Assembly (NCBI RefSeq): GCF_001028705.1
Contig: NZ_CP011770.1
Location: 871,501 to 935,500, forward strand
Direction: 5' to 3'
DNA from: Croceicoccus naphthovorans
Lineage (GTDB): Bacteria; Pseudomonadota; Alphaproteobacteria; Sphingomonadales; Sphingomonadaceae
Length of the DNA: 64,000 nt
Shown: piece after piece, positions 1-7,193 of the stretch
How the letters are laid out: each line of letters opens with the position of its first letter
How positions within the stretch are numbered: position 1 is the stretch's first letter
Made by a program: the position numbers and the translations under genes
The notes under the pieces: model-generated
Seen by the model: only the letters and a program-made list of their open reading frames with translations
What the model was told of the DNA's origin: nothing
Databases searched by the model: none

Positions 1-465
1 CGGCACCGCTGCCAGGCACTCCCTCGTCACATCATCGACCACGTTGAGCACCCGGAATCGTCTTCCCGAAGCCATCTGGTCGTGAACAAAGTCCAGGCTC
101 CAGCGCTGGTTCGGCAGCGCCAGCACCGGAGCAGGTGCTCTCGTGCCCACAGCACGCCTGCGACTGCGTCGTCGTCTGACCGCCAACCCTTCCTCACGGT
201 AGAGCCTCTGGGTCTTCTTCCGGTTGATCATGATCCCCTCCCGGCGCAGCAGGATGTGCAGACGGCGATAGCCGAACCGCCGACGCTGGTTGGCCAGCTC
301 GCGCAGCTTCTCACGCAGATCGGCGTCATCGTCCCGGGTGGAACGGTAACGCACGCTCTTGCGATCAGCATCGATGACACGGCACGCCCGCCGCTCGCTC
401 ATCCCGTGGCAGGCCTGGAGATGAGCGACAGCTTCCCGCTTGGCGGCGGGCGTCAGAACTTTTTT
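1..465 (-). CDS. IS3-family transposase OrfB, N-terminal part (cut by window start)
   Basis: The minus strand downstream of the A6G slip site reads in the -1 frame as an OrfB start: MSERRACRVIDADRKSVRYR, then the HTH_21-like FGYRRLHILLRREG, then RWSLDFVHDQM, which holds the first Asp of the DDE triad, and RFRVLNVVDDVTRECLA. The frame is open to the window edge, so the other two catalytic residues are not visible. It is most likely translated as OrfAB by programmed frameshifting rather than from its own start. Confidence 0.85.
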
Positions 466-719
466 GCCAGAAGATCCTTCAACGCGGCCTGGTCCAACAT
501 GGCATCGGCGAGCAACCGCTTCAGCTTCGCGTTCTCGCTCTCGAGCTCCTTCAGTCGGCGGGCATCGGACACCTCCAGCCCGCCATACTTCGACTTCCAG
601 TTGTAGATCGTCGCTTCCGACACTCCGTGTCGCCGGGCCAGGTCAGCGGTCTTCGCACCCGCCTCAGCCTCCTTCAGCACACCGATGATCTGCTCTTCGG
701 AAAACCTCGTTCTCTTCAT
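453..719 (-). CDS. IS3-family transposase OrfA
   Basis: This 88-residue protein has the classic OrfA layout: an N-terminal helix-turn-helix (RFSEEQIIGVLKEAEAG, then SEATIYNWKSKYGG) followed by a short leucine-zipper-like helix. It binds the IS ends. Near its 3' end the coding strand has an A6G slippery heptamer (459-465), the usual -1 frameshift signal by which IS3 elements make the OrfAB transposase. Length is normal for the family. Confidence 0.93.
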   Translation of the reverse strand: MKRTRFSEEQIIGVLKEAEAGAKTADLARRHGVSEATIYNWKSKYGGLEVSDARRLKELESENAKLKRLLADAMLDQAALKDLLAKKF

Positions 720-792
720 CTCGTCCGTCCTTCTGTAAGGGCCGGACTCTAATCCAAATTGGAGGAAAATCAGGGGGTCACGTCATGACTTT

Positions 793-1689
793 TTGAGTCC
801 CTCCCGTCGCCGTGAGGCGATCGAGCAGATCCGTCGCGCGTTGCCGGTATCGGAGCGACGGACCTGCCGTGTTCTGGGCCAGCATCGTTCGACACAGCGC
901 CATCCACCGAAGGATGATGCCGACGAGCGGCGGCTAACAGCCGACATCATCGCGCTGGCCAAGGACTATGGCCGGTATGGCTATCGCCGCATCCATGTCT
1001 TGCTGGGCCAGGCGGGCTGGCAGGTCAGCCTGTCAGTGGTTGAGCGTATCTGGCGGCGGGAGGGTCTTAAAGTGCCGAAGCGGCAACCGAAACGGCGGCG
1101 GCTCTGGCTCGGCGACGGATCGTGCATCCGGCTGCGCCCGGAGCATCGCGGGCATGTGTGGTCCTACGACTTCGTCGAGGATCAGACGCACAACGGTCGC
1201 AAGTTCCGAATGCTCAACATTATCGACGAGTTCAGCCGGGAATGCCTGGCGATGGTGCCGCTGCGGCGCTTCCGGTCGAACGACGTGATTGACGTGCTGA
1301 CCGATCTGTTCATCGAGCATGGGCCGCCCGAGCATATCAGATCCGATAACGGCCCCGAGTTCGTCGCTAATGCGGTGCGCGAGTGGCTCGGCAGGCTTGG
1401 CGTCATTACCCTCTATATCGAGCCCGGCAGCCCATGGGAGAACGGCTATATCGAAAGCTTCAATGCCCGTCTGCGAGATGAACTGCTCAACGGCGAAATC
1501 TTCTACAGCCTTGAGGAGGTGCGGATCGTCACCGGCTGGTGGCGCGATCATTACAACCGAGCACGGCCCCACAGCAGTCTCGGATATCGACCACCGGCCC
1601 CGGAGACGATCAAGATGCCAGCCTGGCCGCTCGGCTCCGCTACGCTCCGCCTCCCGCCCACGCTGGCATCAGAGGCGCAGATCAACTAA
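793..1689 (+). CDS. IS3-family transposase OrfB without OrfA
   Basis: The 298-residue product is a complete DDE integrase-core OrfB. Visible are the region around WSYDFVEDQ (first Asp), RSDNGPEF (second Asp) and ENGYIESFNARLRDE (Glu), with HYNRARPHSSLGY near the C-terminus. The frame opens at TTG 793, only 13 bases after the end of the neighbouring IS3 copy, and no orfA precedes it. The 5' part of this element was therefore lost or displaced by that insertion, and it is probably not mobile on its own. It differs clearly in sequence from the first copy, so it is a separate IS type. Confidence 0.85.
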   Translation: MSPSRRREAIEQIRRALPVSERRTCRVLGQHRSTQRHPPKDDADERRLTADIIALAKDYGRYGYRRIHVLLGQAGWQVSLSVVERIWRREGLKVPKRQPKRRRLWLGDGSCIRLRPEHRGHVWSYDFVEDQTHNGRKFRMLNIIDEFSRECLAMVPLRRFRSNDVIDVLTDLFIEHGPPEHIRSDNGPEFVANAVREWLGRLGVITLYIEPGSPWENGYIESFNARLRDELLNGEIFYSLEEVRIVTGWWRDHYNRARPHSSLGYRPPAPETIKMPAWPLGSATLRLPPTLASEAQIN

Positions 1690-1709
1690 CTACACAACCG
1701 GACCAGTCA

Positions 1710-2030
1710 TTGCGGGCAGTCCAGCTGGAGAAGCTGGCGAACTGCTGGAACGCCAAACATGCCAACGCGCTCTACATCACCTTCGACAAGCGGGACGGCG
1801 AGGATGATGTTACCGAATACCGCTATGCCGACCAGTGGCTGCAGGGCAGGGGCACCGATGTCTGGCGCCTGCTGCGCGCGATCGATCGCGGTATCGTGTT
1901 CTACGATCCGGCCGACACGATCTACGCCGACGGACGGCCCAAGGTACGTTCGCAATGGCGGGTCAACTCGGCGAAACTGCCAGAGGCGATGCAGCTGCTC
2001 TATGCGGAATCGGAAGTCGTCACCGTCTGA
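1710..2030 (+). pseudogene. C-terminal remnant of a restriction endonuclease, possibly MvaI/BcnI type
   Basis: An open frame of about 106 codons follows the IS3 remnant and ends at TGA 2028. It contains NAKHANALYITF and later GRPKVRSQWRVNSAKL. The NAKHA block and a basic strand followed by a KL helix near the end recall, from memory, the C-terminal part of BcnI. The position beside a Dcm-like methylase and Vsr fits an enzyme cutting a CC(W/S)GG-type site. There is no N-terminal half: the IS element interrupts the upstream part. I see a dead restriction gene; the family assignment is an inference. Confidence 0.5.
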
Positions 2031-2497
2031 TCGCGACCGATGCTGGCGAAGGCCGTGTCGCCGTCAAGGAAGGTCACGCAGCGCGTGATAACCTCGTCGA
2101 CAGGCAACCGTTCCCTGCCCTTCATCCGGCACTCCCAAACCTCGAGCACCCGCCAGCCTGCGTCCATCAGCTGATCGCGAACCCGCCGGTCCCGCGCGAT
2201 ATTGCCGGTGATCTTGTCGCGCCAGAATTCTTCCCGGGTCGCCGGCCAGCGGAACAGGTGACAGTCATGCCCGTGCCAGAAGCAGCCGTGCACCATGATG
2301 ACCGCTCGGCGAGAAGGAAACACGAGATCCGGCCTGCGGGGGAGGCGTTTGTCGTTCACCTTGTAGTTCGCGCCCAGACGGAACCGCAGGCCCAGTGCAT
2401 GCAGACCGGAGCGGATCATCAGTTCGGGTTTTGTGTCGACCGGTCCGATGCCGGCCATCATCCGACTGCGGACCTCTGGCGTGACGGTATCAGCCAA
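2000..2497 (-). CDS. vsr: Very short patch repair endonuclease Vsr
   Basis: Vsr nicks next to T:G mismatches left when 5-methylcytosine deaminates, protecting sites methylated by the adjacent cytosine methylase. The 165-residue product has the family pattern: VTPEVRSRMMAGI at the N-terminus, GRPDLVF-like RRPDLVF with the catalytic Asp, VHGCFWHGHDC with zinc/active-site residues, and GWRVLEVWEC. I place the start at TTG 2497, which overlaps the methylase stop codon (2490-2492) and gives a normal N-terminus; a longer in-frame extension is not Vsr-like. Its 3' end overlaps the convergent restriction-enzyme remnant by about 30 bases. Confidence 0.92.
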   Translation of the reverse strand: MADTVTPEVRSRMMAGIGPVDTKPELMIRSGLHALGLRFRLGANYKVNDKRLPRRPDLVFPSRRAVIMVHGCFWHGHDCHLFRWPATREEFWRDKITGNIARDRRVRDQLMDAGWRVLEVWECRMKGRERLPVDEVITRCVTFLDGDTAFASIGRDQTVTTSDSA

Positions 2498-3716
2498 CGG
2501 CCTGCAGCAGTTCCTGTCCCGACTGCGCCTCGTCCGCCAGCATCCGCATGATCGCCGGTTCCATGTAACGCGCCACCGCCTCGACGACGGGAACGACCAC
2601 GGCATTGCCGAACTGGCGATAGGCCTGGGTATCCGAGACAGGGATATCCCACACCCGGTCGCCGTAGGCGAACCCCATCAGCCTTGCACATTCGACCGGC
2701 GTCAGACGGCGGGGACGGGTGCCTTTCTGCGCGATCAGGATTTCCGAGCCGTCCTTGTGATAGCGCGCCGACAGCGTACGCGTGACATCGCCGGGTCCGA
2801 ACATCGAGTAGCCGAAGCCGTTGCCCGCTTTCTCGTGCTTCTTTCGGTAGTCCTGCAGATATTCCCACAGACGCGGCGTCAGCGTGTACTTCGCGTCGAC
2901 CTCGTTGTGCGACTGGAGGATCGAGCCAAGCGTCGGCCATTCCTTTTCGGGCGGAATCATCGAGGCGAAGTCGTCGAAGCTGAACCCCACATCCTTGCGG
3001 AAGCCAGCGATGAAGATCCGCTCGCGCTTCTGCGGCACCCACGGCTGTGAGCTTATGACACGCCAGTCGATGGCGTAGCCCAGATCATCGTCGAGCGTAC
3101 GGCGGATGACCTCGAAGGTGCGCCCCCTGTCATGGCGTTGCAGGTGCTTGACGTTCTCGAGCAGGAAAGCCGCCGGTCGATGATGGCGCAGGATCGCCTC
3201 GATATCGAAGAAGAGGTTGCCCTGCTTCTCGTCATCGAAGCCGTGTGCGCGGCCCAGCGAGTTCTTCTTCGAGACCCCGGCCAGCGAGAAGGGCTGGCAC
3301 GGAAAGCCCGCCAGCAGGACATCGAACCCGGGGATCAGCGAGGGATCGGCCCCGTAGGGCTTGATGTCGCCCGCCATAACATGATCGTCGCCGTCGGCGA
3401 AGTTTTTGGCATAAGTCTGGTTCGACCAGCGGTCCCATTCGCTGGTGAAGACGCAGCGCCCGCCGATGGCCTCGAAGCCCAGACGCAGCCCACCGATGCC
3501 GGCAAACAGGTCGATGAAGCGGAAGCGGGCAGGGGGGCGGGACGCGAGACGCTCTGCGGCGATCTCGCGGACCTTTTCGGCAACAAGCTTCGGGGCTTTT
3601 GCCTCGCCGTCGACGTAGCGCCGGATCTGGCGTTCAGACAGGCCGAGCACCTCCTCCGCTTCGCCGAAGGACAGCCCCGAGCGTCTGAAGAGGCTTTCGA
3701 AACTGTCGTCGAGCAT
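2490..3716 (-). CDS. DNA (cytosine-5-)-methyltransferase
   Basis: The enzyme methylates cytosine C5 using S-adenosylmethionine. From the ATG at 3716 the product is 408 residues. Motif I (FIDLFAGIGGLRLGFE) lies at about 67-82, the catalytic Pro-Cys-Gln at 139-141, ENV at 187-189, QKRERIFI (motif VIII) further on, and QFGNAV (motif X) near the end. Residues 10-55 form a helix-turn-helix-like region (LSFGEAEEVLGLSERQIRRY), common in Dcm/M.EcoRII-type methylases that autoregulate. It is coupled to vsr. Since the likely restriction partner is broken, it now acts as an orphan methylase. Confidence 0.93.
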   Translation of the reverse strand: MLDDSFESLFRRSGLSFGEAEEVLGLSERQIRRYVDGEAKAPKLVAEKVREIAAERLASRPPARFRFIDLFAGIGGLRLGFEAIGGRCVFTSEWDRWSNQTYAKNFADGDDHVMAGDIKPYGADPSLIPGFDVLLAGFPCQPFSLAGVSKKNSLGRAHGFDDEKQGNLFFDIEAILRHHRPAAFLLENVKHLQRHDRGRTFEVIRRTLDDDLGYAIDWRVISSQPWVPQKRERIFIAGFRKDVGFSFDDFASMIPPEKEWPTLGSILQSHNEVDAKYTLTPRLWEYLQDYRKKHEKAGNGFGYSMFGPGDVTRTLSARYHKDGSEILIAQKGTRPRRLTPVECARLMGFAYGDRVWDIPVSDTQAYRQFGNAVVVPVVEAVARYMEPAIMRMLADEAQSGQELLQAVG

Positions 3717-3939
3717 GGCGTTGTCCCTGTGTCGGCCCCGTGTGATCGCCGGGTCATCCGGTGACGGGATGGCATGGGGATTCCCGCCATGCAAGCACAA
3801 TGTTCACTTTTTGTTTCGATTGGCGGACTGTATCCACAGAGGCGTGTCCTGGCCCGATTCTGTGCAAAGGTCCGGCGGGAGTGATTGAGCATGGCGGGCG
3901 GAAGAGCCTATCGTGCCAGCAGGCAATGGGGGCAATACC

Positions 3940-4095
3940 ATGTCGAACTACACCACGCGCAGCAGCGGTCCGGACCGTTGGTCGCGCCCGGTCCAGAAGC
4001 TGGATCCGTCGCAGAGGCTCGCCCGTTACGGGCGGCTGCAGCCGCTGGAAGCTCCATCGCTTCTGGATCGTATCTTCCGTCGGCGCTCGGCCTGA
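3940..4095 (+). CDS. Small conserved-looking hypothetical protein (51 aa)
   Basis: A 51-residue, Arg-rich soluble protein beginning MSNYTTRSSGPDRWSRP and ending LLDRIFRRRSA. There is no signal peptide or membrane segment. It starts 223 bases upstream of the methylase start on the opposite strand, so the two genes share a divergent control region (3717-3939). The next gene follows after 15 bases, suggesting one transcript. I recognise the style as a short orphan protein of alphaproteobacteria but cannot name a function. Confidence 0.55.
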   Translation: MSNYTTRSSGPDRWSRPVQKLDPSQRLARYGRLQPLEAPSLLDRIFRRRSA

Positions 4096-4110
4096 GCGTA
4101 CCGTACGGCG

Positions 4111-4368
4111 ATGGACCCTGATTATTTGCTTGTCCGGTATTTCGGAGACACCCAGCCGTCGCGTCTGAGCGCCGCCGCTCAGGCGGCCGGTGTCGAACGC
4201 CTGCGGACCGACTTCCGCTTCGAACAGGACCGCGGCACGCGTTTTGCCCTGTGGGCGCTGATGCACATGCTGGGTATCGCGCCCGATCTCGATACGGTGT
4301 TCGAGAGCGCGGACGACCGCGATGCCGCCCGGACCTTCGCGGATCTGCTGGCGGCCGGCGAAGCGTAG
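4111..4368 (+). CDS. Small hypothetical protein (85 aa)
   Basis: This 85-residue acidic protein has no recognisable catalytic motif; it appears helical throughout (LSAAAQAAGVERLRTDF, then FALWALMHMLGIAP). It follows the 51-residue gene closely. Its last 20 codons are repeated almost exactly, including the stop position, at 6052-6114 beyond trmL, so this gene or its tail was once duplicated. Function unknown. Confidence 0.6.
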   Translation: MDPDYLLVRYFGDTQPSRLSAAAQAAGVERLRTDFRFEQDRGTRFALWALMHMLGIAPDLDTVFESADDRDAARTFADLLAAGEA

Positions 4369-4468
4369 GCCCGTCCCGGGGAGGATAGCCGACAACAGTT
4401 TCCGGCTGTTCCGGGATCAGCTCCACTATTGGCAGCAAGCGCCCGACACCACCGCGAGACAGCAGCCT

Positions 4469-5106
4469 TCAGACGGTGTCGGAATTGCCCGGCACCAGCT
4501 TTTCGACAAGCCGTCGCAATTCCGCGGGCGTGGTGTGTCCGGCCACGACCTCGTGATAGCCGATGTCCGCCTTGCGCAGGGCTTCCTTCTTCACCGCGTC
4601 GCGGGCAGCCGCGCTTCCCTGATGATGCCCGCTACCCTGATATTCGAGCGCATGGCGGACGCGGCTTTCGGCGTCCATCAGCGCGAAATCGACGCGCTTG
4701 GAATTGATGGCCGCGTAGGCGCCGCGATCCGGCGAGGACAGAAACTCACCGAGACCTGCGCCATGACCTGCCAGGTCGGGTTCCTCGCAACGACCGCGGC
4801 ATCAAGCGCCTTGAAGACCTGCGTTTCAGGACGATTGAGCAGGGCCCGTGACCTGAAGTCGGCGGCCATGACCCGGCGCAATTGTTCCGAAGCGCTGGCA
4901 AGCGCCTGATCGCCGCCGCTTTGGGCACCGTTCTTCGGGCTTTGCCGAGAATATCCGCGCCGTCCCGGGCGGGGTCGATAGCGTCCGGATCTGGTGGACT
5001 CGAACAGTTCCTTCAGGACGGTGGCCGTTACGAAGAACACCACGAGAAAGATGATAATCGACGCACTATCCGCCAGATCGGCAAGCATTATTCCCGAGCC
5101 CCCCAC
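4469..5106 (-). pseudogene. DUF2726-family membrane-anchored protein, frameshifted
   Basis: The minus strand encodes an N-terminal membrane segment (SIIIFLVVFFVTATVL), an Arg-rich linker, and then a DUF2726-like domain (ETQVFKALDAAV, then VDFALMDAESRVRHALEYQG, ending LRRLVEKLVPG). Two frames are needed. The first part runs from 5106 (or ATG 5088) to about 4745 and the second from there to 4469. One base is missing near 4740-4750, inside what should be QVS-x-GEFLSSPDRGAY. Either this is a recent loss-of-function mutation or a sequencing error. DUF2726 proteins carry a nuclease-like fold in some families, but the role here is unknown. Confidence 0.72.
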
Positions 5107-5259
5107 TGCTCAAACAACAAGCCGCATGTTTGATGCGAACCACCGATAATTGGAAGAGGGGTAATAGCCGTTAAAGGCAGGAATTCGGGCAACTGGCCGT
5201 CGCATCCGGTTCCGCCGCGCAAACCTGTAATCAGGCGCGGAGCCTAGCGCGTCCATCAG

Positions 5260-5712
5260 TCAACCCGGCAGTGTCCCGGTCTGCCTTAGCGCTTCGCCCA
5301 ATGCGAGTGCCGCTGTGGTGGCGAGATTGAACGAGCGCACTTCGGGTCGTAGCGGAATGCGCACCCGCGCATCGCCGGCATCGTGGACAGCAGGTGGCAC
5401 GCCCGCGCTCTCCTTTCCGAGCAGCAGAATGTCGTCGGTATCAAACGTGAAGTCGTAGGCGGATTGCGTCGCTTTCGTCGTGAACAGCACCAGCCTTCGT
5501 GATCCGATGGTCTGCCGGAAGGCGTCAAAGCCGGCATGGCGCGTGATGCTGACATGGTCGATGTAGTCCATCGCGGTCCGGCGCACGCGCCTGTCATCCC
5601 AGGCAAAGCCCATGGGTTCGATGAGGTCCACCGCCGCGCCCATACAGGCGCATAGCCGGAGAACGGCGCCGACGTTTCCGGCGATTTCGGGTTCGAACAG
5701 GGCAATCCGCAT
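5260..5712 (-). CDS. trmL: tRNA (cytidine(34)-2'-O)-methyltransferase TrmL
   Basis: TrmL methylates the ribose of nucleotide 34 in certain tRNA-Leu species. The 150-residue product is a complete minimal SPOUT methylase: MRIALFEPEIAGNVGAVLRLC at the N-terminus (N-x-G-x-x-x-R motif), the glycine-rich LLLGKESAGVP segment, and VRIPLRPEVRSFNLATTAALAL, which forms the knot and AdoMet pocket. Start ATG 5712 gives the standard length. It stands alone, with gaps on both sides, and is a housekeeping gene inside an otherwise accessory stretch. Confidence 0.93.
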   Translation of the reverse strand: MRIALFEPEIAGNVGAVLRLCACMGAAVDLIEPMGFAWDDRRVRRTAMDYIDHVSITRHAGFDAFRQTIGSRRLVLFTTKATQSAYDFTFDTDDILLLGKESAGVPPAVHDAGDARVRIPLRPEVRSFNLATTAALALGEALRQTGTLPG

Positions 5713-5872
5713 GCGGGCTGATTGCCGGTAGCGAAGGAGCCGTGCAAGCCTGCGATCGCAATCGGTACGATCTGCGGGAATGGCTACTCGGCGATGTCGA
5801 TGTGAGCTTGCCAGATTCCTGAAGGACTTTGGCGAGACGTGGCAGGCGGTGCCGGCACTCCTGCCTGCATCT

Positions 5873-6000
5873 TTGACCTATGCGAAAAAATCCTATCCTC
5901 GCACTTGCAATATCGCAGACGCACACAATATCGCCGCTGCCTTTACAGGCATCCTCTCCCAAACTTTATGCCCGGCTCATGCATTTGAGCCGGGTTTTCT
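5873..6000 (+). ncRNA. Possible small RNA ending at a strong terminator
   Basis: No protein gene lies on the plus strand between 5713 and 6000, yet a canonical terminator ends at about 6000. Upstream, TTGACC (5873-5878) and TATCCT (5894-5899) could be a promoter, although the 15-base spacing is short. That would give a transcript of roughly 90 bases. There is no other support, so this is a low-confidence candidate. Confidence 0.2.
5971..6000 (+). terminator. Rho-independent terminator
   Basis: CCCGGCTCA (5971-5979) pairs perfectly with TGAGCCGGG (5986-5994) across a 6-base loop, followed by TTTTCTTT. The orientation is plus strand, so it does not serve trmL or mucR, both of which are on the minus strand. 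Confidence 0.7.
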
Positions 6001-6051
6001 TTACCCCGTTGCAGACTTGGCGGTGCCGACGCATCCGATAGTGCGTTAGCG

Positions 6052-6114
6052 GGTGCGGACGATCGCGATGCCGCCCGGACCTTCGCAGATCTGCTGGCGG
6101 TCAGCGAAGGGTAA
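6052..6114 (+). repeat. Partial copy of the 3' end of the 85-aa gene
   Basis: This 63-base stretch matches the 3' end of the gene at 4111-4368 with roughly eight differences, and the stop codon is in the same place (TAA instead of TAG). It encodes ADDRDAARTFADLLAVSEG. No start or upstream part of the gene is present, so it is a relic of a duplication or of a second gene copy. Confidence 0.7.
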
Positions 6115-6145
6115 GCCCCCTCCAGGGAGGAGGGGGCTCTGAACA

Positions 6146-6697
6146 TCAGGCCGACTGTTCGGTTGCCGGCGTAGCGTTCTGCTTGGCCTTGGCCGGAGCG
6201 CGCTTGCGGGGCGCAGCCTTCTTGGGCGCCGCAGCCTTTTTCGGCGCAGCTTTCTTCGCAGCGGCCTTGGGCGCTGCTGCTGCCTTGGCCGGTTCTGCCT
6301 GCTTGCGGCCCAGACCGATCTTCATGGCCAGCTCGCGGCGCTTCTCGGCATAGTTGGGCGCAACCATCGGATAGTCGGCCGGCAGGCTCCAGCGCTTGCG
6401 ATAGTCGTCGGGCGTCATGTTGTAGTGCGTCATCAGGTGACGCTTCAACATCTTCAGCTTCTTGCCATCTTCAAGACAGACAATGTAGTCGGACTTGATT
6501 GAAGCGCGGATCGAGACCGCCGGTTCGGGCAGCGGCGCCTCTTCTTCTGCAGGCGTGCCGAGACCCGAGAGGGCGGAATAGACGTTGCTGATAAGCGCCG
6601 TGACATCTTCAACTGCAACGGCATTGTTGCTGACGTGCGCGGCAACAATATCCGAGGTCAGGGTGATCAGTGTTTCTGAGGTGAGATCGGGTTCCAT
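6146..6697 (-). CDS. mucR: MucR/Ros-family transcriptional regulator with Ala/Lys-rich tail
   Basis: MucR proteins are zinc-finger DNA-binding regulators of alphaproteobacteria that act on exopolysaccharide, motility and cell-cycle genes, and some behave like H-NS. The 183-residue product has an N-terminal oligomerisation part, the Cys/His zinc-finger segment (VCLEDGKKLKMLKRHLMTHY) at about 74-93, and the conserved MTPDDYRKRWSLPADYPMVAPNYAEKR. After residue 130 there is a histone H1-like tail of Ala, Lys and Pro (AAAKKAAPKKAAAPKKAAP), likely a nonspecific DNA-binding extension. Only about 70 bases of native upstream sequence remain before an IS5 insertion, so expression may be altered. Confidence 0.92.
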   Translation of the reverse strand: MEPDLTSETLITLTSDIVAAHVSNNAVAVEDVTALISNVYSALSGLGTPAEEEAPLPEPAVSIRASIKSDYIVCLEDGKKLKMLKRHLMTHYNMTPDDYRKRWSLPADYPMVAPNYAEKRRELAMKIGLGRKQAEPAKAAAAPKAAAKKAAPKKAAAPKKAAPRKRAPAKAKQNATPATEQSA

Positions 6698-6729
6698 TAC
6701 TAGTCTTTCATATGGGGGGGAGGGTAACT

Positions 6730-6747
6730 GCGGTCAGGCAAGACCGC
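6730..6747. promoter_or_regulatory. Inverted repeat in the mucR leader
   Basis: GCGGTC and GACCGC are separated by 6 bases, upstream of mucR between its start (6697) and the IS5 end (6768). It could be a transcription-factor site, for instance for autoregulation, or a leader hairpin. There is no direct support for either. Confidence 0.3.
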
Positions 6748-6767
6748 TGCGAATAGCGGATGGCCTG

Positions 6768-7116
6768 CTAGGCTTCGTGGACAAAGGGTATCCAGAGTTT
6801 CACTGAGGCCAGCGCGACGAAGCCCAGGTAGGACTCCCTGGTTTTGTCGTAGCGGGTGGCTACCCTTCGCCAGTTCTTCAGCTTGTTGAACAGCCGCTCG
6901 ACCAGGTTGCGCCAGCGGTACTTTGCGCGGTCGTGCGGAGCAGGCGTGCGGCGGTTGGCCTTTGCAGGGATGACCGCTTCGACGCCGGCAGCGGCGATCT
7001 CTTGGCGGATGGCATCGGCGTCATAGCCGCGGTCGGCGAGGAACGCTTCGATCCGACCCTCGATCATGCGGAACAGCGGAGCGAAGCCCTGTACATCGTG
7101 CGCCTGGCCGGGCGTC
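6768..7116 (-). pseudogene. IS5-family transposase, C-terminal part
   Basis: This segment reads AHDVQGFAPLFRM, FLADRGYDADAI (second Asp region), VIPAKANRR, YRWRNLVERLFNKLKNWRR (the catalytic Glu region, R-N-x-x-E) and ends FVHEA with the stop codon inside the terminal repeat. It is separated from its N-terminal half by the IS21 insertion. Joining the halves with one copy of the GCGTC duplication gives GFVLTPGQAHDVQGF, a standard IS5 sequence. Confidence 0.92.
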
Positions 7117-7193
7117 TGTCAATGGGCACCGAAGTTTCCGCAGATGTGGGCGCCCAAAATTCCCTATGTTGGCGGTTCGGGATGGTTCGGTGA

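Larger units (their letters stand above)
1..780 (-). mobile_element. IS3-family insertion sequence, partial (cut by window start)
   Basis: The element carries orfA and the start of orfB on the minus strand. Its outer end is near position 780, where the minus strand begins TGACCCCCTGATTTTCC, a plausible terminal inverted repeat. The other end lies outside the window, so the second repeat and target duplication cannot be checked. It abuts a second IS3-type orfB at 781 that lacks its orfA, so this copy most likely inserted into, or recombined with, that older element. Confidence 0.8.

Noticed and set aside
82..606. Open frame of 174 codons on the plus strand
   Set aside because: It is the antisense shadow of the IS3 OrfA/OrfB genes, whose motifs are clear on the minus strand.
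6113..6136. Terminator for mucR
   Set aside because: AGCCCCCTCC pairs with the following GGAGGGGGCT, but no T run follows on the minus strand, so it is not a convincing intrinsic terminator.
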